A DNA stretch of 64,000 nt from Shewanella sp. ANA-3. GTDB lineage: Bacteria > Pseudomonadota > Gammaproteobacteria > Enterobacterales > Shewanellaceae. The notes below the pieces were generated by a model. It had not been told where the DNA came from. It did no database searches and was given only the letters and a program-made list of their open reading frames with translations. The stretch lies in NCBI RefSeq assembly GCF_000203935.1, contig NC_008577.1:4092001-4156000 (forward strand), in the 5' to 3' direction. The translations under genes were made by a program, and so were the position numbers. Positions 8,460 to 16,371 of the stretch are shown one piece after another (within the stretch, counting starts at the first letter, position 1; each line of letters starts with the position of its first letter).

Positions 8460-9706
8460 GCGCACGCGTACCTCAAACCAAGGCTTGGCACCTTAATCCA
8501 TTAGCGTGTGCAACGCGATTTAAGATCGGCACAAGCGCAGGCTTTATTTTGAAGAGTGCCATAGGAGGCTTACTGCTTGCGACAATAAGCGGCTGCGATA
8601 ACGCGCCTTCAACGACCGAGCCTCAATCCATGGGGACTATACTGGGGCAAGCAAGCGCAGATAGCCAAAGCTTTGCCAAGGTCACGCCAGGAAACCACTT
8701 TCAATTTCCTCAAGATCACCTCGCCCATCAGGATTTTCGTCAGGAATGGTGGTATCTCACCGCTAATTTAACCACTGAGAATGGTGAGCAACTTGGTGCC
8801 CAATGGACGCAATTTAGGGTAGCGCTCAAACCTAAGCACACAGAACCGCAAAACGAGGGAGCGACGCCTAAGACAACTTGGGCGACGGAGCAGCTTTATT
8901 TTGCCCATAGCGCACTCACCTCCAGCACTTCTCACCTCGCCCATGAAAAATGGTCGCGGGCGCATCCATCACTTGCAGGGGTAAGCGCAGATCCCTACCA
9001 AATTCGCCTCGATAACTGGCAATGGCGCAGTCAGTCAAATGAGTTATTCCCTGCAACCTTGAGCGTTGCAACCGATGACTTTAGTTATCAACTCGAGCTT
9101 AACAGCCAAGCGCCACTGCAATATCAAGGGGATAAGGGTTACAGCATTAAGAGTCGCGACGGCAAAGTCGCCTCTTACTACTACAGCCAACCCTTTATCA
9201 CGATTCACGGTGAAATCACCCGCCATATCAAGATCGATGGCCAAGTGGAAAACCGCGTCGAGAAAGTCACAGGCCAAGGCTGGTTAGATAGAGAATGGAG
9301 CTCGCAGTTTTTAAATAAGAGCCAGCAGGGCTGGGATTGGTTTGCCCTTAGGTTAGATGATGGTTCGGCGTTGATGCTATTTCAGCTCAGGGAACAATCC
9401 TCCGATAAAGCACAATCGGCCTTTTACAGCGCCAGACGAATGTTTGCAGATGGTACCGGACGCAACATTAATTCCCGCGATAACCCCGATGAGATTAAAA
9501 TGACCCCACTCGAGTGGCAAACCACCAGCACGGGTAAATACCCGATCCGCTGGCAAGTGCAAATCCCAAGTGAGCAAATCGACATCCGCATTTCCCCCTT
9601 AAATCCCAATAGCGCCATGGCGTTATCCACCTCCTATTGGGAAGGCCCGATTGAGCTTAAAGGCAGCCATAGCGGCACAGGTTATATGGAGCTGACGGGC
9701 TATTAA
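8456..9706 (+). CDS. AttH/CrtC-like lipocalin-fold lipoprotein
   Basis: A 416-residue predicted lipoprotein. The start at 8456 overlaps the permease stop; the frame is also open further upstream, but this start gives a proper N-terminus with the lipobox LATISGC near residue 45. After it comes a CrtC/AttH-type domain with the recognisable blocks HLAHQDFRQEWWYLTANL, GQGWLDREWSSQF and GWDWFALRLDDGSALMLFQLR, all typical of the hydroxyneurosporene-synthase/AttH superfamily (two lipocalin-like barrels). The signal is long because of an extended cytoplasmic head. It is the last gene of the att operon and probably the periplasmic partner of the permease. Ligand and enzymatic activity are unknown. The CrtC name does not imply carotenoid synthesis here, as no other carotenoid gene is near. 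Confidence 0.85.
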   Translation: MSARVPQTKAWHLNPLACATRFKIGTSAGFILKSAIGGLLLATISGCDNAPSTTEPQSMGTILGQASADSQSFAKVTPGNHFQFPQDHLAHQDFRQEWWYLTANLTTENGEQLGAQWTQFRVALKPKHTEPQNEGATPKTTWATEQLYFAHSALTSSTSHLAHEKWSRAHPSLAGVSADPYQIRLDNWQWRSQSNELFPATLSVATDDFSYQLELNSQAPLQYQGDKGYSIKSRDGKVASYYYSQPFITIHGEITRHIKIDGQVENRVEKVTGQGWLDREWSSQFLNKSQQGWDWFALRLDDGSALMLFQLREQSSDKAQSAFYSARRMFADGTGRNINSRDNPDEIKMTPLEWQTTSTGKYPIRWQVQIPSEQIDIRISPLNPNSAMALSTSYWEGPIELKGSHSGTGYMELTGY

Positions 9707-9851
9707 TCTCCATACGTCTGACTTAGCTCTAATGTGATCTCCATATCAAAAACAGCGACTTAACACGCATTACTCTCATACTATCGATTGCAAATACTGT
9801 TGGATTTTCAATCAGTGATTGCATTTCGATGAAAATCCCAATAAATTATTA

Positions 9852-9865
9852 TGACAACGTTGTCA
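9852..9865. promoter_or_regulatory. LacI-family-type operator palindrome before the minor pilin cluster
   Basis: TGACAACGTTGTCA is a perfect 14-bp palindrome with the central CG usual for LacI-family operators. It lies 76 bases before the pilE-like ATG in an otherwise AT-rich leader. The half site resembles what I recall of GlcNAc-regulator (NagR-type) sites in Alteromonadales, but that is recollection, not a match. No LacI-type gene is in this window. Confidence 0.45.
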
Positions 9866-9940
9866 AAACAATCAAAACAACAAGATAGCCATCGTAATCA
9901 CGGACGATTCTATTCAGTTCAATAACACAGGGAGGGGTGA

Positions 9941-10312
9941 ATGAGCGCTTTACGTAAAGGGTTTACCCTGATTGAACTGATGATCGCCGTCGCCATTATT
10001 GGCATTCTTGCCGCCATTGCGATTCCTTCGTTTAATGAGTACTTAAAACAGGGTCGACGCTTCGATGCGCAGCAATATCTCGTCAGTAGCGCCCAAGCGC
10101 TAGAGCGCCATTATTCCCGCAACGGCCTGTATCCCGCTTCGCAGAGTTTAACCAACAATGCCTACTACAGTTTTAGCTACACCCCCACCACGGATAAATT
10201 AGGTTTTAGCCTCAAGGCCGTCCCCACCAGTCGTCAGTCGGATTCCTGCGGCACCTTAAGCCTCGACCATAAAGGTGTACGCGCCCCTGCAACCCATTGC
10301 TGGACCCACTAA
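9941..10312 (+). CDS. pilE: PilE-like type IV (minor) pilin
   Basis: A 123-residue type IV prepilin. The leader MSALRKG is followed by FTLIELMIAVAIIGILAAIA, the class III signal with glycine before the cleavage site, phenylalanine at +1 and glutamate at +5, then a short globular domain (KQGRRFDAQQYLVSSAQALE...). Two cysteines near the C-terminus (DSCG and THCW) would form the usual disulfide loop. PilD would cleave and methylate it and it would be assembled in a pilus or its priming complex. The ATG has the ribosome site GGGAGGGG. It is the first of five same-strand genes, the next starting one base after its stop, and its size fits the PilE minor pilins that accompany FimT-PilV-PilW-PilX. 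Confidence 0.9.
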   Translation: MSALRKGFTLIELMIAVAIIGILAAIAIPSFNEYLKQGRRFDAQQYLVSSAQALERHYSRNGLYPASQSLTNNAYYSFSYTPTTDKLGFSLKAVPTSRQSDSCGTLSLDHKGVRAPATHCWTH

Positions 10313-10313
10313 G

Positions 10314-10748
10314 ATGGCAAAGCGCACTAAAGCGGGGTTCACCTTAGTCGAATTACTGGTCGCTATCGCCATCATAGGTATCTTGGCGAGCATCGCCCTG
10401 CCTTCCTATCGGGATTTGATCGCCAGAGAAAGCCTCACCAGCACGGCGAATGAACTGATCTCCAGTTATAAATTCGCCCGTGGCGAAGCCATCAAGCGCA
10501 ATCAGGCGGTGACACTGGAAGCGACAGAAGATGGGCGCTGGCTGGTCATCAGCAATCAGGAACAACTCAAGGTCTTTAGCCCATCTAACCGCGGCGTCAG
10601 CATCGATGGCTTTAACACCCTCAATATCAATGCGACAGGCAACACCACTAAAACCCAGATGAGCCTCGAAAACACCCAAGGCGAAACGCTCAATCTGTGC
10701 ATATTGCCAAGCGGGCAAAGTTATTTACAGGAGGCGGCATGCGCATAA
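10314..10748 (+). CDS. fimT: FimT/GspH-like pseudopilin
   Basis: A 144-residue protein with leader MAKRTKAG and FTLVELLVAIAIIGILASIA, then the GspH/FimT-type region (YRDLIARESLTSTANELISSYKFARGEAIKRN) common to the family. ATG 10314 lies one base after the pilE stop; a GTG at 10275 would overlap pilE by 38 bases and give a 20-residue leader, so the shorter form is preferred. FimT proteins are minor pilins at the pilus tip, and some bind DNA during uptake; this is family knowledge and not shown here. The only two cysteines (LCILPSGQ and the last residues, EAACA) could pair. Translation is probably coupled to the upstream pilin. Confidence 0.85.
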   Translation: MAKRTKAGFTLVELLVAIAIIGILASIALPSYRDLIARESLTSTANELISSYKFARGEAIKRNQAVTLEATEDGRWLVISNQEQLKVFSPSNRGVSIDGFNTLNINATGNTTKTQMSLENTQGETLNLCILPSGQSYLQEAACA

Positions 10749-11146
10749 TGGTGCTGGGTGAGAAACAACAAGGCTTTACCATGACCGAAGTGCTGATTTC
10801 GTTAGTGGTTTCGGTCACTTCGCTACTGGCGCTCGGCAAAGCTCAGCTATCTTCATTGCAGCATGCGACCAATAGCTTCCAGTATACGGTCGCCACCATT
10901 CAAGCGCAGAATGCCATTGAAAGGATCTGGCCGAGGATCTGCGATATTCAGCGCCAACCCGCACGCTTTGAGGATGTCAATTTTAGGGCCAGCCTCAGCC
11001 AAGATATGCCCAGCGGTTACACCTTAGTGTTACCGAACACTTATCAAGACACTATGCCCATCACTGTGACTTGGCAGGACGGCCGCATTGAGGACAATAA
11101 CAGTGTGAGCCTCAACGCCAGCTTTCCGCACTTATGTCAGGTGTAG
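10739..11146 (+). CDS. pilV: PilV-like minor pilin
   Basis: A 135-residue prepilin-like protein: the charged leader ends in KQQG, then FTMTEVLISLVVSVTSLLALG, with the glutamate at +5. The ATG at 10739 is four bases after a perfect AGGAGG (10729-10734); an alternative ATG at 10748 gives a shorter leader with wider spacing. Either start overlaps the fimT gene. The protein has two cysteines (ICDIQ and the C-terminal LCQV). Its place between FimT and PilW is the standard minor pilin order (fimT-pilV-pilW-pilX). PilV-type subunits help prime pilus assembly. Confidence 0.82.
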   Translation: MRIMVLGEKQQGFTMTEVLISLVVSVTSLLALGKAQLSSLQHATNSFQYTVATIQAQNAIERIWPRICDIQRQPARFEDVNFRASLSQDMPSGYTLVLPNTYQDTMPITVTWQDGRIEDNNSVSLNASFPHLCQV

Positions 11147-11148
11147 CT

Positions 11149-11691
11149 ATGTCCTTAAGCGCGAAAAAACAGCAAGCGGGATTTAGCTTATCAGAGCTGA
11201 TGATCGCTATGGTGCTTGGGCTGATTATTATGCTGGCCGTGGTCAACTTTTTCGCCCCGCTCAAGGCCACTGTTGAAGAAAGTAAACGCCTCGAAAACGC
11301 TGCCGATGCGCTGAGATACGCCACCCTCAGCCTCAGCAAGAGCGTCAAACGTGCATCAAATATCGTATCCCTCAGCGCGAATGAGTTAGTGCTCGCAGTT
11401 GCAGCATCCCCAGCCCAACCGAGTTTAACTTGCCTAGGAACCAGCAAAACCAGCGATTACAACGAAACCTACCGTTTTGACGCCCCCAATCTGAGCTGCG
11501 ACGACGGCGATGGCGCTCAGGTGTTACTCACAGGGCTAGAATCGACCCGTTTTGCACTGAATGGCGAACTGGTGACTGTAGTACTCAAGCCCGAAAAACT
11601 CCCCGCGCAATATGGCCAAGGGATCCAGCTCGATATCGCCCTGCGTAAGCCCCTATGGCAACAAGCCCTCAACAGCCAACAGAACCCATAA
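11149..11691 (+). CDS. pilW: PilW-like minor pilin
   Basis: A 180-residue prepilin: leader MSLSAKKQQAG, then FSLSELMIAMVLGLIIMLAV with glutamate at +5, and a mainly beta C-terminal domain. ATG 11149 is two bases after the pilV stop; an in-frame ATG at 11134 within the pilV end would add five residues. Length is shorter than typical PilW proteins (over 200 residues), so the C-terminal domain may be reduced. It lies in the expected third/fourth slot of the minor pilin operon and should act with PilV and the PilX-like protein in initiating pilus extension. Confidence 0.82.
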   Translation: MSLSAKKQQAGFSLSELMIAMVLGLIIMLAVVNFFAPLKATVEESKRLENAADALRYATLSLSKSVKRASNIVSLSANELVLAVAASPAQPSLTCLGTSKTSDYNETYRFDAPNLSCDDGDGAQVLLTGLESTRFALNGELVTVVLKPEKLPAQYGQGIQLDIALRKPLWQQALNSQQNP

Positions 11692-11706
11692 AGCAAGGAA
11701 GCCATA

Positions 11707-13332
11707 ATGGACAATCTAAGACCAGCTCTAAGCAATAAGGAACACGGCGCGGTACTGCTTATCGTCTTAGTCTTCAGTCTATTAGCGAGTTTGCTGGTGG
11801 TCACGTCCCTCAGGGATAACCTAGTGCAAGAGCGACTGAGCGGTAACTTTCAAAAGCAAGTCAATGCGCAGCTACTCGCCGAACAGGGGATGCATGAGAG
11901 TTACAACCAACTCAAGACTCAGCTGCAGCGCGCGCCCAATCAAGGCCTGCAAACCCTTTATGAGCAACTCCCCGCCGAAGCCGATGGCAGCCTCGAAGGC
12001 AGCAGCTATGCCCTCGAAAACGGCCAAATCGCCGGGGCCGATCTTAGCCTCGACAGTCGTGGCAATCATTTAGAGGGTGAGGCCAAACTCAACGCCCAGT
12101 TCACACTGCAGGGCAGTCACGGAAATACGATTTTCAATGATGCGATTGTGTCCTGCGAAAGCTTGAATTTAACTGGCAGCAGTAGCATCGATGGCTACGA
12201 TTCCCGTAAAGGCGCCTATGGCGATAGCATCAGTAATGGCCAAGGTGGCAGTGAGCTTAATCAACATGGCAAAGGCAATGTCACGACCATTGAGCCCAAT
12301 GCCAATATTACGCTCACGGGCAACGCACCAATTTACGGCGATGTTAGCGCCACGGGCAGCGTCACCCTCACCGGCTCGTCGGATATCCACGGCAGCATTC
12401 AAGCCAATAATGATGTCACCCTAGGCACAGGGACCATAGGCGGGAATGTCGCGGCGGGCAATAACTTTAACTTGGCCAATAGCGGCACGGTGGCAGGTTC
12501 GGTCAAAGCCAATAATAATGCCGCCACGGCGCCCAAAGCCCAAGTGAATGGCACACTGCAATATGGCGGCGACGGTAACTTTCATCAGGACAGCCAGATT
12601 GGCAACTTAGTCAACGCACGCCCTAATGTGCCGCCCGTGCCGACAAAATCCTGTGACCCATTAGATATTGGCGCTGTGATGGGCGGCTTTAAGATGCCAA
12701 ATAACGGCGCGCGCAGGATTGATTCAAACGCCAATGTCACTATCACGCCATCGGGGTCGAGTAAGACCGAACTCGGCTGGAAAGGTGATTATTTCCCGAG
12801 CCTTACCCCCACGTCAGAAAACATCTTCGGTAGTGACACCCCAGTATTTAACCTCGACAGCTTAGTCATGAGCGCCGATGGCGTGCTCAATATCAGTGGC
12901 GGCGATGTCACCCTGATAGTCAATGGTGACTTTAAGATGAGTGGCTCGAATCAGCTAAATATTGCCCCGGGCTCGAGCCTTACGCTGTTTGTGGGCGGTG
13001 AAGTCGCCTTTACGGCGGGAACAAACAACGGTAACAACATTAAGGGACAAACCCTAACCGACAGCAACAAGCCGCCACTGTCTATTTTTTCTGGCTCGGA
13101 TAAGGATGTCACCGTCAGCGGTAATGTGCCGATTTATGCCGCGCTCTACGCCCCCAAATCTAAGGTTAATCTTCCCGGCGGCCCAGAGATTTTCGGCTCG
13201 GTGAGGGGCAAATCCATCACAGCCACCGGAAATGGAAAAATCCATTATGACAATGCCTTAGGCGCTGCCGACTTAGGCGAAGGTAATGCTAATCCCGCGG
13301 TCATCCTGCTCAAGCAATGGCAATATTTGTAG
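11707..13332 (+). CDS. PilX-type N-terminus fused to a polymer-forming, beta-repeat domain
   Basis: A 541-residue protein. Residues about 12-75 match a PilX N-terminal region (GAVLLIVLVFSLLASLLVV, then RDNLVQERLSGNFQKQ and LAEQGM). It lacks the usual glutamate-5 motif of classical pilins, as PilX proteins often do. From about residue 135 the sequence becomes short repeats rich in glycine, asparagine, serine and threonine (ITLTGNAPIYGDVSATGS, VTLTGSSDIHGSIQANND, GTIGGNVAAGNNF), the pattern of bactofilin-like right-handed beta-helices. A second such region lies at about 390-510. Ordinary PilX proteins are 150-200 residues. Ribosome site AAGGAAG precedes the ATG. It ends the pilin operon; no PilY1 gene follows, so the helix part may replace a tip adhesin. 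That last point is inference. Confidence 0.75.
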   Translation: MDNLRPALSNKEHGAVLLIVLVFSLLASLLVVTSLRDNLVQERLSGNFQKQVNAQLLAEQGMHESYNQLKTQLQRAPNQGLQTLYEQLPAEADGSLEGSSYALENGQIAGADLSLDSRGNHLEGEAKLNAQFTLQGSHGNTIFNDAIVSCESLNLTGSSSIDGYDSRKGAYGDSISNGQGGSELNQHGKGNVTTIEPNANITLTGNAPIYGDVSATGSVTLTGSSDIHGSIQANNDVTLGTGTIGGNVAAGNNFNLANSGTVAGSVKANNNAATAPKAQVNGTLQYGGDGNFHQDSQIGNLVNARPNVPPVPTKSCDPLDIGAVMGGFKMPNNGARRIDSNANVTITPSGSSKTELGWKGDYFPSLTPTSENIFGSDTPVFNLDSLVMSADGVLNISGGDVTLIVNGDFKMSGSNQLNIAPGSSLTLFVGGEVAFTAGTNNGNNIKGQTLTDSNKPPLSIFSGSDKDVTVSGNVPIYAALYAPKSKVNLPGGPEIFGSVRGKSITATGNGKIHYDNALGAADLGEGNANPAVILLKQWQYL

Positions 13333-13403
13333 AGCTAATGCCCACGTTTAACTCACTCGCTGGCTCCCTCTCCAAAGGGATAGGGATTGTGTAAATTTCA
13401 AAC

Positions 13404-13419
13404 TGAGAGTTAGATCACG
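13404..13419 (+). promoter_or_regulatory. CRP-like site upstream of napDAGHB
   Basis: TGAGA-N6-TCACG matches eight of ten bases of the CRP core TGTGA-N6-TCACA. CRP is the main activator of anaerobic respiration genes in Shewanella, which makes a site here plausible. Weak by itself; supported by its place next to the two sites below. Confidence 0.45.
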
Positions 13420-13428
13420 CGCAAAACT

Positions 13429-13442
13429 TTGATCCCGATCGA
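13429..13442 (+). promoter_or_regulatory. FNR/EtrA-type box upstream of napDAGHB
   Basis: TTGATCCCGATCGA matches TTGAT-N4-ATCAA in nine of ten positions. Its centre is 28 bases before the NarP-type site. A TAGACT -10-like element at 13494-13499 would place it near -70, similar in order to the FNR-NarP arrangement of the E. coli nap promoter. Confidence 0.55.
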
Positions 13443-13455
13443 CTATCCCCGCCAA

Positions 13456-13471
13456 TACCTCTTGCGAGGTA
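13456..13471 (+). promoter_or_regulatory. NarP-type 7-2-7 inverted heptamer site
   Basis: TACCTCT-TG-CGAGGTA fits the 7-2-7 NarL/NarP arrangement (TACYYMT-N2-AKRRGTA) in 13 of 14 defined positions. It is about 42 bases before the likely transcription start implied by TAGACT (13494-13499). NarQ-NarP is known to control nap in Shewanella. No narQP genes are in this window. Confidence 0.65.
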
Positions 13472-13573
13472 TACCCACATTTTTTATCAGGTCTAGACTC
13501 ACAGTTATCCACATTGAGTTGTCGCGATGTTTATCGAAAACAACTGAATGAATCTCAAGATAAAGGTACCGCT

Positions 13574-13843
13574 ATGAGTCAGGAATACCATGTCACCAGT
13601 CTTGTGGTACATGCCGCCCCTTATGCCTTACAACAGGTTGAGGCCGATATTGCTGCATTAAAGGGCTGCGATATCCACGCCATTTCCCCCGAGGGCAAGT
13701 TCGTTATTACCCTCGAAGGCAATAGCCAAAAAGCCATTCTCGACAATGTTGAAGCCATCAATGCCCTGTCCGGCGTGTTATCCGCCAGTTTGATTTACCA
13801 CCAAGTAGAACCCTTAGAACAAGAGAGTGAGGAAACACTATGA
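13574..13843 (+). CDS. napD: NapD, NapA-specific signal-peptide chaperone
   Basis: An 89-residue cytoplasmic protein of the NapD family (YHVTSLVVHAAPYALQQVEADI, then SPEGKFVITLEG). NapD binds the twin-arginine signal of NapA and holds back its export until the molybdenum cofactor is inserted. ATG 13574 has an AAGG ribosome site and gives the family's usual length; the frame is open 20 codons further upstream, but those would overlap the promoter region. The stop overlaps the napA ATG (ATGA), so the two are coupled. First gene of the five-gene nap operon, in the NAP-beta order D-A-G-H-B with no napC, napE or napF. Confidence 0.93.
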   Translation: MSQEYHVTSLVVHAAPYALQQVEADIAALKGCDIHAISPEGKFVITLEGNSQKAILDNVEAINALSGVLSASLIYHQVEPLEQESEETL

Positions 13844-16320
13844 GCATTAGCCGCCGCGAGTTTCTCAAGGCTAACGCAGCGGTTGCCGCTGCCACGGCCG
13901 TTGGCGTCACGCTTCCCGTGAAAATGGTCGAAGCCGCCGAGTCAGATAACATTAAGTGGGATAAAGCCCCCTGCCGTTTTTGCGGTGTGGGTTGTAGCGT
14001 ATTAGTCGGTACCAAAGCCGGTAAAGTCGTCGCGACTAAGGGCGATCCCGAAAGCCCAGTTAACCGTGGTTTGAACTGTATTAAGGGTTACTTCCTGTCG
14101 AAAATCATGTACGGCAAGGACAGATTAACCACGCCGCTGCTGCGGATGAAAGACGGCAAATACCACAAAGAAGGCGAGTTTACCCCAGTAAGCTGGGATG
14201 TTGCCTTCGATACTATGGCCGCTAAGTGGAAAAACAGCATCGCCACTAAGGGCCCTACCTCAGTCGGTATGTTCGGCTCGGGCCAGTGGACCATTTGGGA
14301 AGGTTATGCCGCCTCTAAATTACATAAGGCCGGATTCTTAACCAACAATATCGACCCTAACGCCCGCCACTGCATGGCATCGGCCGTAGGTGGCTTTATG
14401 CGTACCTTCGGTATCGACGAGCCTATGGGGTGTTACGATGACTTAGAAGCCGCCGACCAATTTGTGCTCTGGGGCGCTAACATGGCAGAGATGCACCCGA
14501 TCCTGTGGGCACGCTTATCCGACCGTCGTTTAAGCCACAAAGACTGCCGCGTACATGTGCTATCCACCTTCGAGAACCGCAGTTTCGACTTAGCGGACAA
14601 TCCTATGGTGTTCCGTCCACAGTCAGACTTAGTGATCCTCAACTTTATCGCTAACTACATCATCCAACACAAAGCCGTGAATACCGACTTTGTGACTAAA
14701 CATACTAAGTTTGCTCTCGGTGTGGATGATATCGGTTATGGTCTACGTCCAGATCATCCGTTAGAGAAGAAAGCCAAAAACCCAGGCAATGGTAAGTCTA
14801 GCCCTATCAGCTTCGAAGAATACGCTAAGTTCGTCAGCACTTATACGCTGGAATATGCGGCGAAAATGAGTGGTGTAGAGCCTGAAAAATTAGAAACCTT
14901 AGCTAAGGCCTACGCCGATCCTAAGGTCAAAGTCATGAGTCTGTGGACCATGGGGATCAACCAGCACGTACGTGGTGTGTGGGCAAACAACATGCTCTAC
15001 AACATCCACTTACTCACAGGTAAAATCGCTACCCCAGGTAACAGCCCATTCTCATTAACGGGTCAACCTTCGGCCTGTGGTACTGCCCGTGAAGTCGGCA
15101 CCTTCGCCCACCGCTTACCTGCGGATATGGAAGTGGCCAACGATAAACACCGCGCCATCACAGAAAAAGTGTGGCAGCTACCAGAAGGCACCATTCCGCC
15201 AAAACCCGGCTTCCATGCCGTGCTGCAAAGCCGCATGCTCAAAGACGGTAAGCTCAACTGCTATTGGACCATGTGTACCAACAATATGCAGGCGGGTCCG
15301 AATATCAACGATGAAATCTACCCCGGTTTCCGTAACCCAGAAAACTTTATCGTGGTATCCGATCCATACCCAACCGTCACCGCCATGGCCGCTGACTTAA
15401 TTCTGCCCACCGCCATGTGGGTTGAGAAAGAAGGTGCCTACGGTAACGCCGAGCGCCGCACCCATATGTGGCATCAACAGGTCAAAGCGCCAGAAGGGGC
15501 CAAGTCGGATCTGTGGCAATTAGTCGAGTTCTCAAAACGCTTTAAAGTGTCTGAAGTGTGGCCGGCTGAGCTTATCGCTAAACAGCCAGAATATGCTGAC
15601 AAAACGCTTTATGAAGTGCTGTTTGCCAACGGCGTCATCAACAAGTTCCCAACCACAGATTGTAAGGGCGACTTAAACGATGAAAGTGCGCACTTTGGCT
15701 TCTATCTGCAAAAAGGCATTTTCGAAGAATATGCCGCCTTTGGTCGCGGCCATGGCCATGACTTAGCCGACTTTGACCGTTACCACGAAACCCGTGGCCT
15801 ACGCTGGCCTGTGGTTGAGGGCAAAGAAACCCTGCGCCGCTTCGTTGAAGGTAGCGATCCTTATGTGAAGGCAGGAGAAGGCTACAAGTTCTACGGTAAA
15901 CCCGATGGCAAAGCGGTGATTTTCGCCCTGCCCTACGAACCTGCAGCAGAAGAGCCAAATGAAGAATACGATCTGTGGATGTCTACCGGCCGTGTACTCG
16001 AACACTGGCATACAGGTTCGATGACCGCCCGTGTACCTGAGCTGTACCGCGCTTACCCCGATGCACAAATCTTTATGCATCCTGAAGACGCTAAAGCCCG
16101 TGGTCTGCAACGTGGTGATGAAGTGCTAGTCGCATCCCCCCGTGGTGAGGTCAAAACCCGTGTCGAAACCAAAGGCCGTAACAAACCGCCACGCGGCGTG
16201 GTGTTTATGCCCTTCTTCGATGCGCGTCAGTTAGTTAACAAGTTGATTTTGGATGCGACCGATCCACTGTCAAAAGAAACTGACTTTAAGAAGTGTCCCG
16301 TAAAAGTGATGAAGGCCTAA
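13840..16320 (+). CDS. napA: NapA, periplasmic nitrate reductase catalytic subunit
   Basis: An 826-residue molybdoenzyme that reduces nitrate to nitrite in the periplasm. The N-terminus has a twin-arginine signal (SRREFLKANAAVAAATAVG). The [4Fe-4S] ligands are Cys45, Cys48, Cys52 and Cys80 (CRFCGVGC ... LNC). The molybdenum ligand is Cys178 in NARHCMASA. The bis-MGD binding fold continues through GQPSACGTAREVG and DLILPTAMWVEKEGAYGN, and the C-terminal cap has STGRVLEHWHTGSMT. Length equals that of E. coli NapA (828). Codon use is visibly biased to preferred codons, as expected of a well-expressed respiratory gene. It overlaps napD and is 51 bases before napG. Electrons come through NapB. Confidence 0.98.
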   Translation: MSISRREFLKANAAVAAATAVGVTLPVKMVEAAESDNIKWDKAPCRFCGVGCSVLVGTKAGKVVATKGDPESPVNRGLNCIKGYFLSKIMYGKDRLTTPLLRMKDGKYHKEGEFTPVSWDVAFDTMAAKWKNSIATKGPTSVGMFGSGQWTIWEGYAASKLHKAGFLTNNIDPNARHCMASAVGGFMRTFGIDEPMGCYDDLEAADQFVLWGANMAEMHPILWARLSDRRLSHKDCRVHVLSTFENRSFDLADNPMVFRPQSDLVILNFIANYIIQHKAVNTDFVTKHTKFALGVDDIGYGLRPDHPLEKKAKNPGNGKSSPISFEEYAKFVSTYTLEYAAKMSGVEPEKLETLAKAYADPKVKVMSLWTMGINQHVRGVWANNMLYNIHLLTGKIATPGNSPFSLTGQPSACGTAREVGTFAHRLPADMEVANDKHRAITEKVWQLPEGTIPPKPGFHAVLQSRMLKDGKLNCYWTMCTNNMQAGPNINDEIYPGFRNPENFIVVSDPYPTVTAMAADLILPTAMWVEKEGAYGNAERRTHMWHQQVKAPEGAKSDLWQLVEFSKRFKVSEVWPAELIAKQPEYADKTLYEVLFANGVINKFPTTDCKGDLNDESAHFGFYLQKGIFEEYAAFGRGHGHDLADFDRYHETRGLRWPVVEGKETLRRFVEGSDPYVKAGEGYKFYGKPDGKAVIFALPYEPAAEEPNEEYDLWMSTGRVLEHWHTGSMTARVPELYRAYPDAQIFMHPEDAKARGLQRGDEVLVASPRGEVKTRVETKGRNKPPRGVVFMPFFDARQLVNKLILDATDPLSKETDFKKCPVKVMKA

Positions 16321-16371
16321 GCCTCATTTGATAGCAATAAGCGTATTTGAAAGCGATTAAGGAGTGCTAAG

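Noticed and set aside
9733..9748. CRP-like site TGTGA-N6-TATCA before the pilins
   Set aside because: Only three of five bases match in the right half and no other support was found.
13360..13390. CCCTCTCC...GGGATAGGG as a terminator of the pilin operon
   Set aside because: The stem is imperfect and has no T-tract; not confident enough to list.
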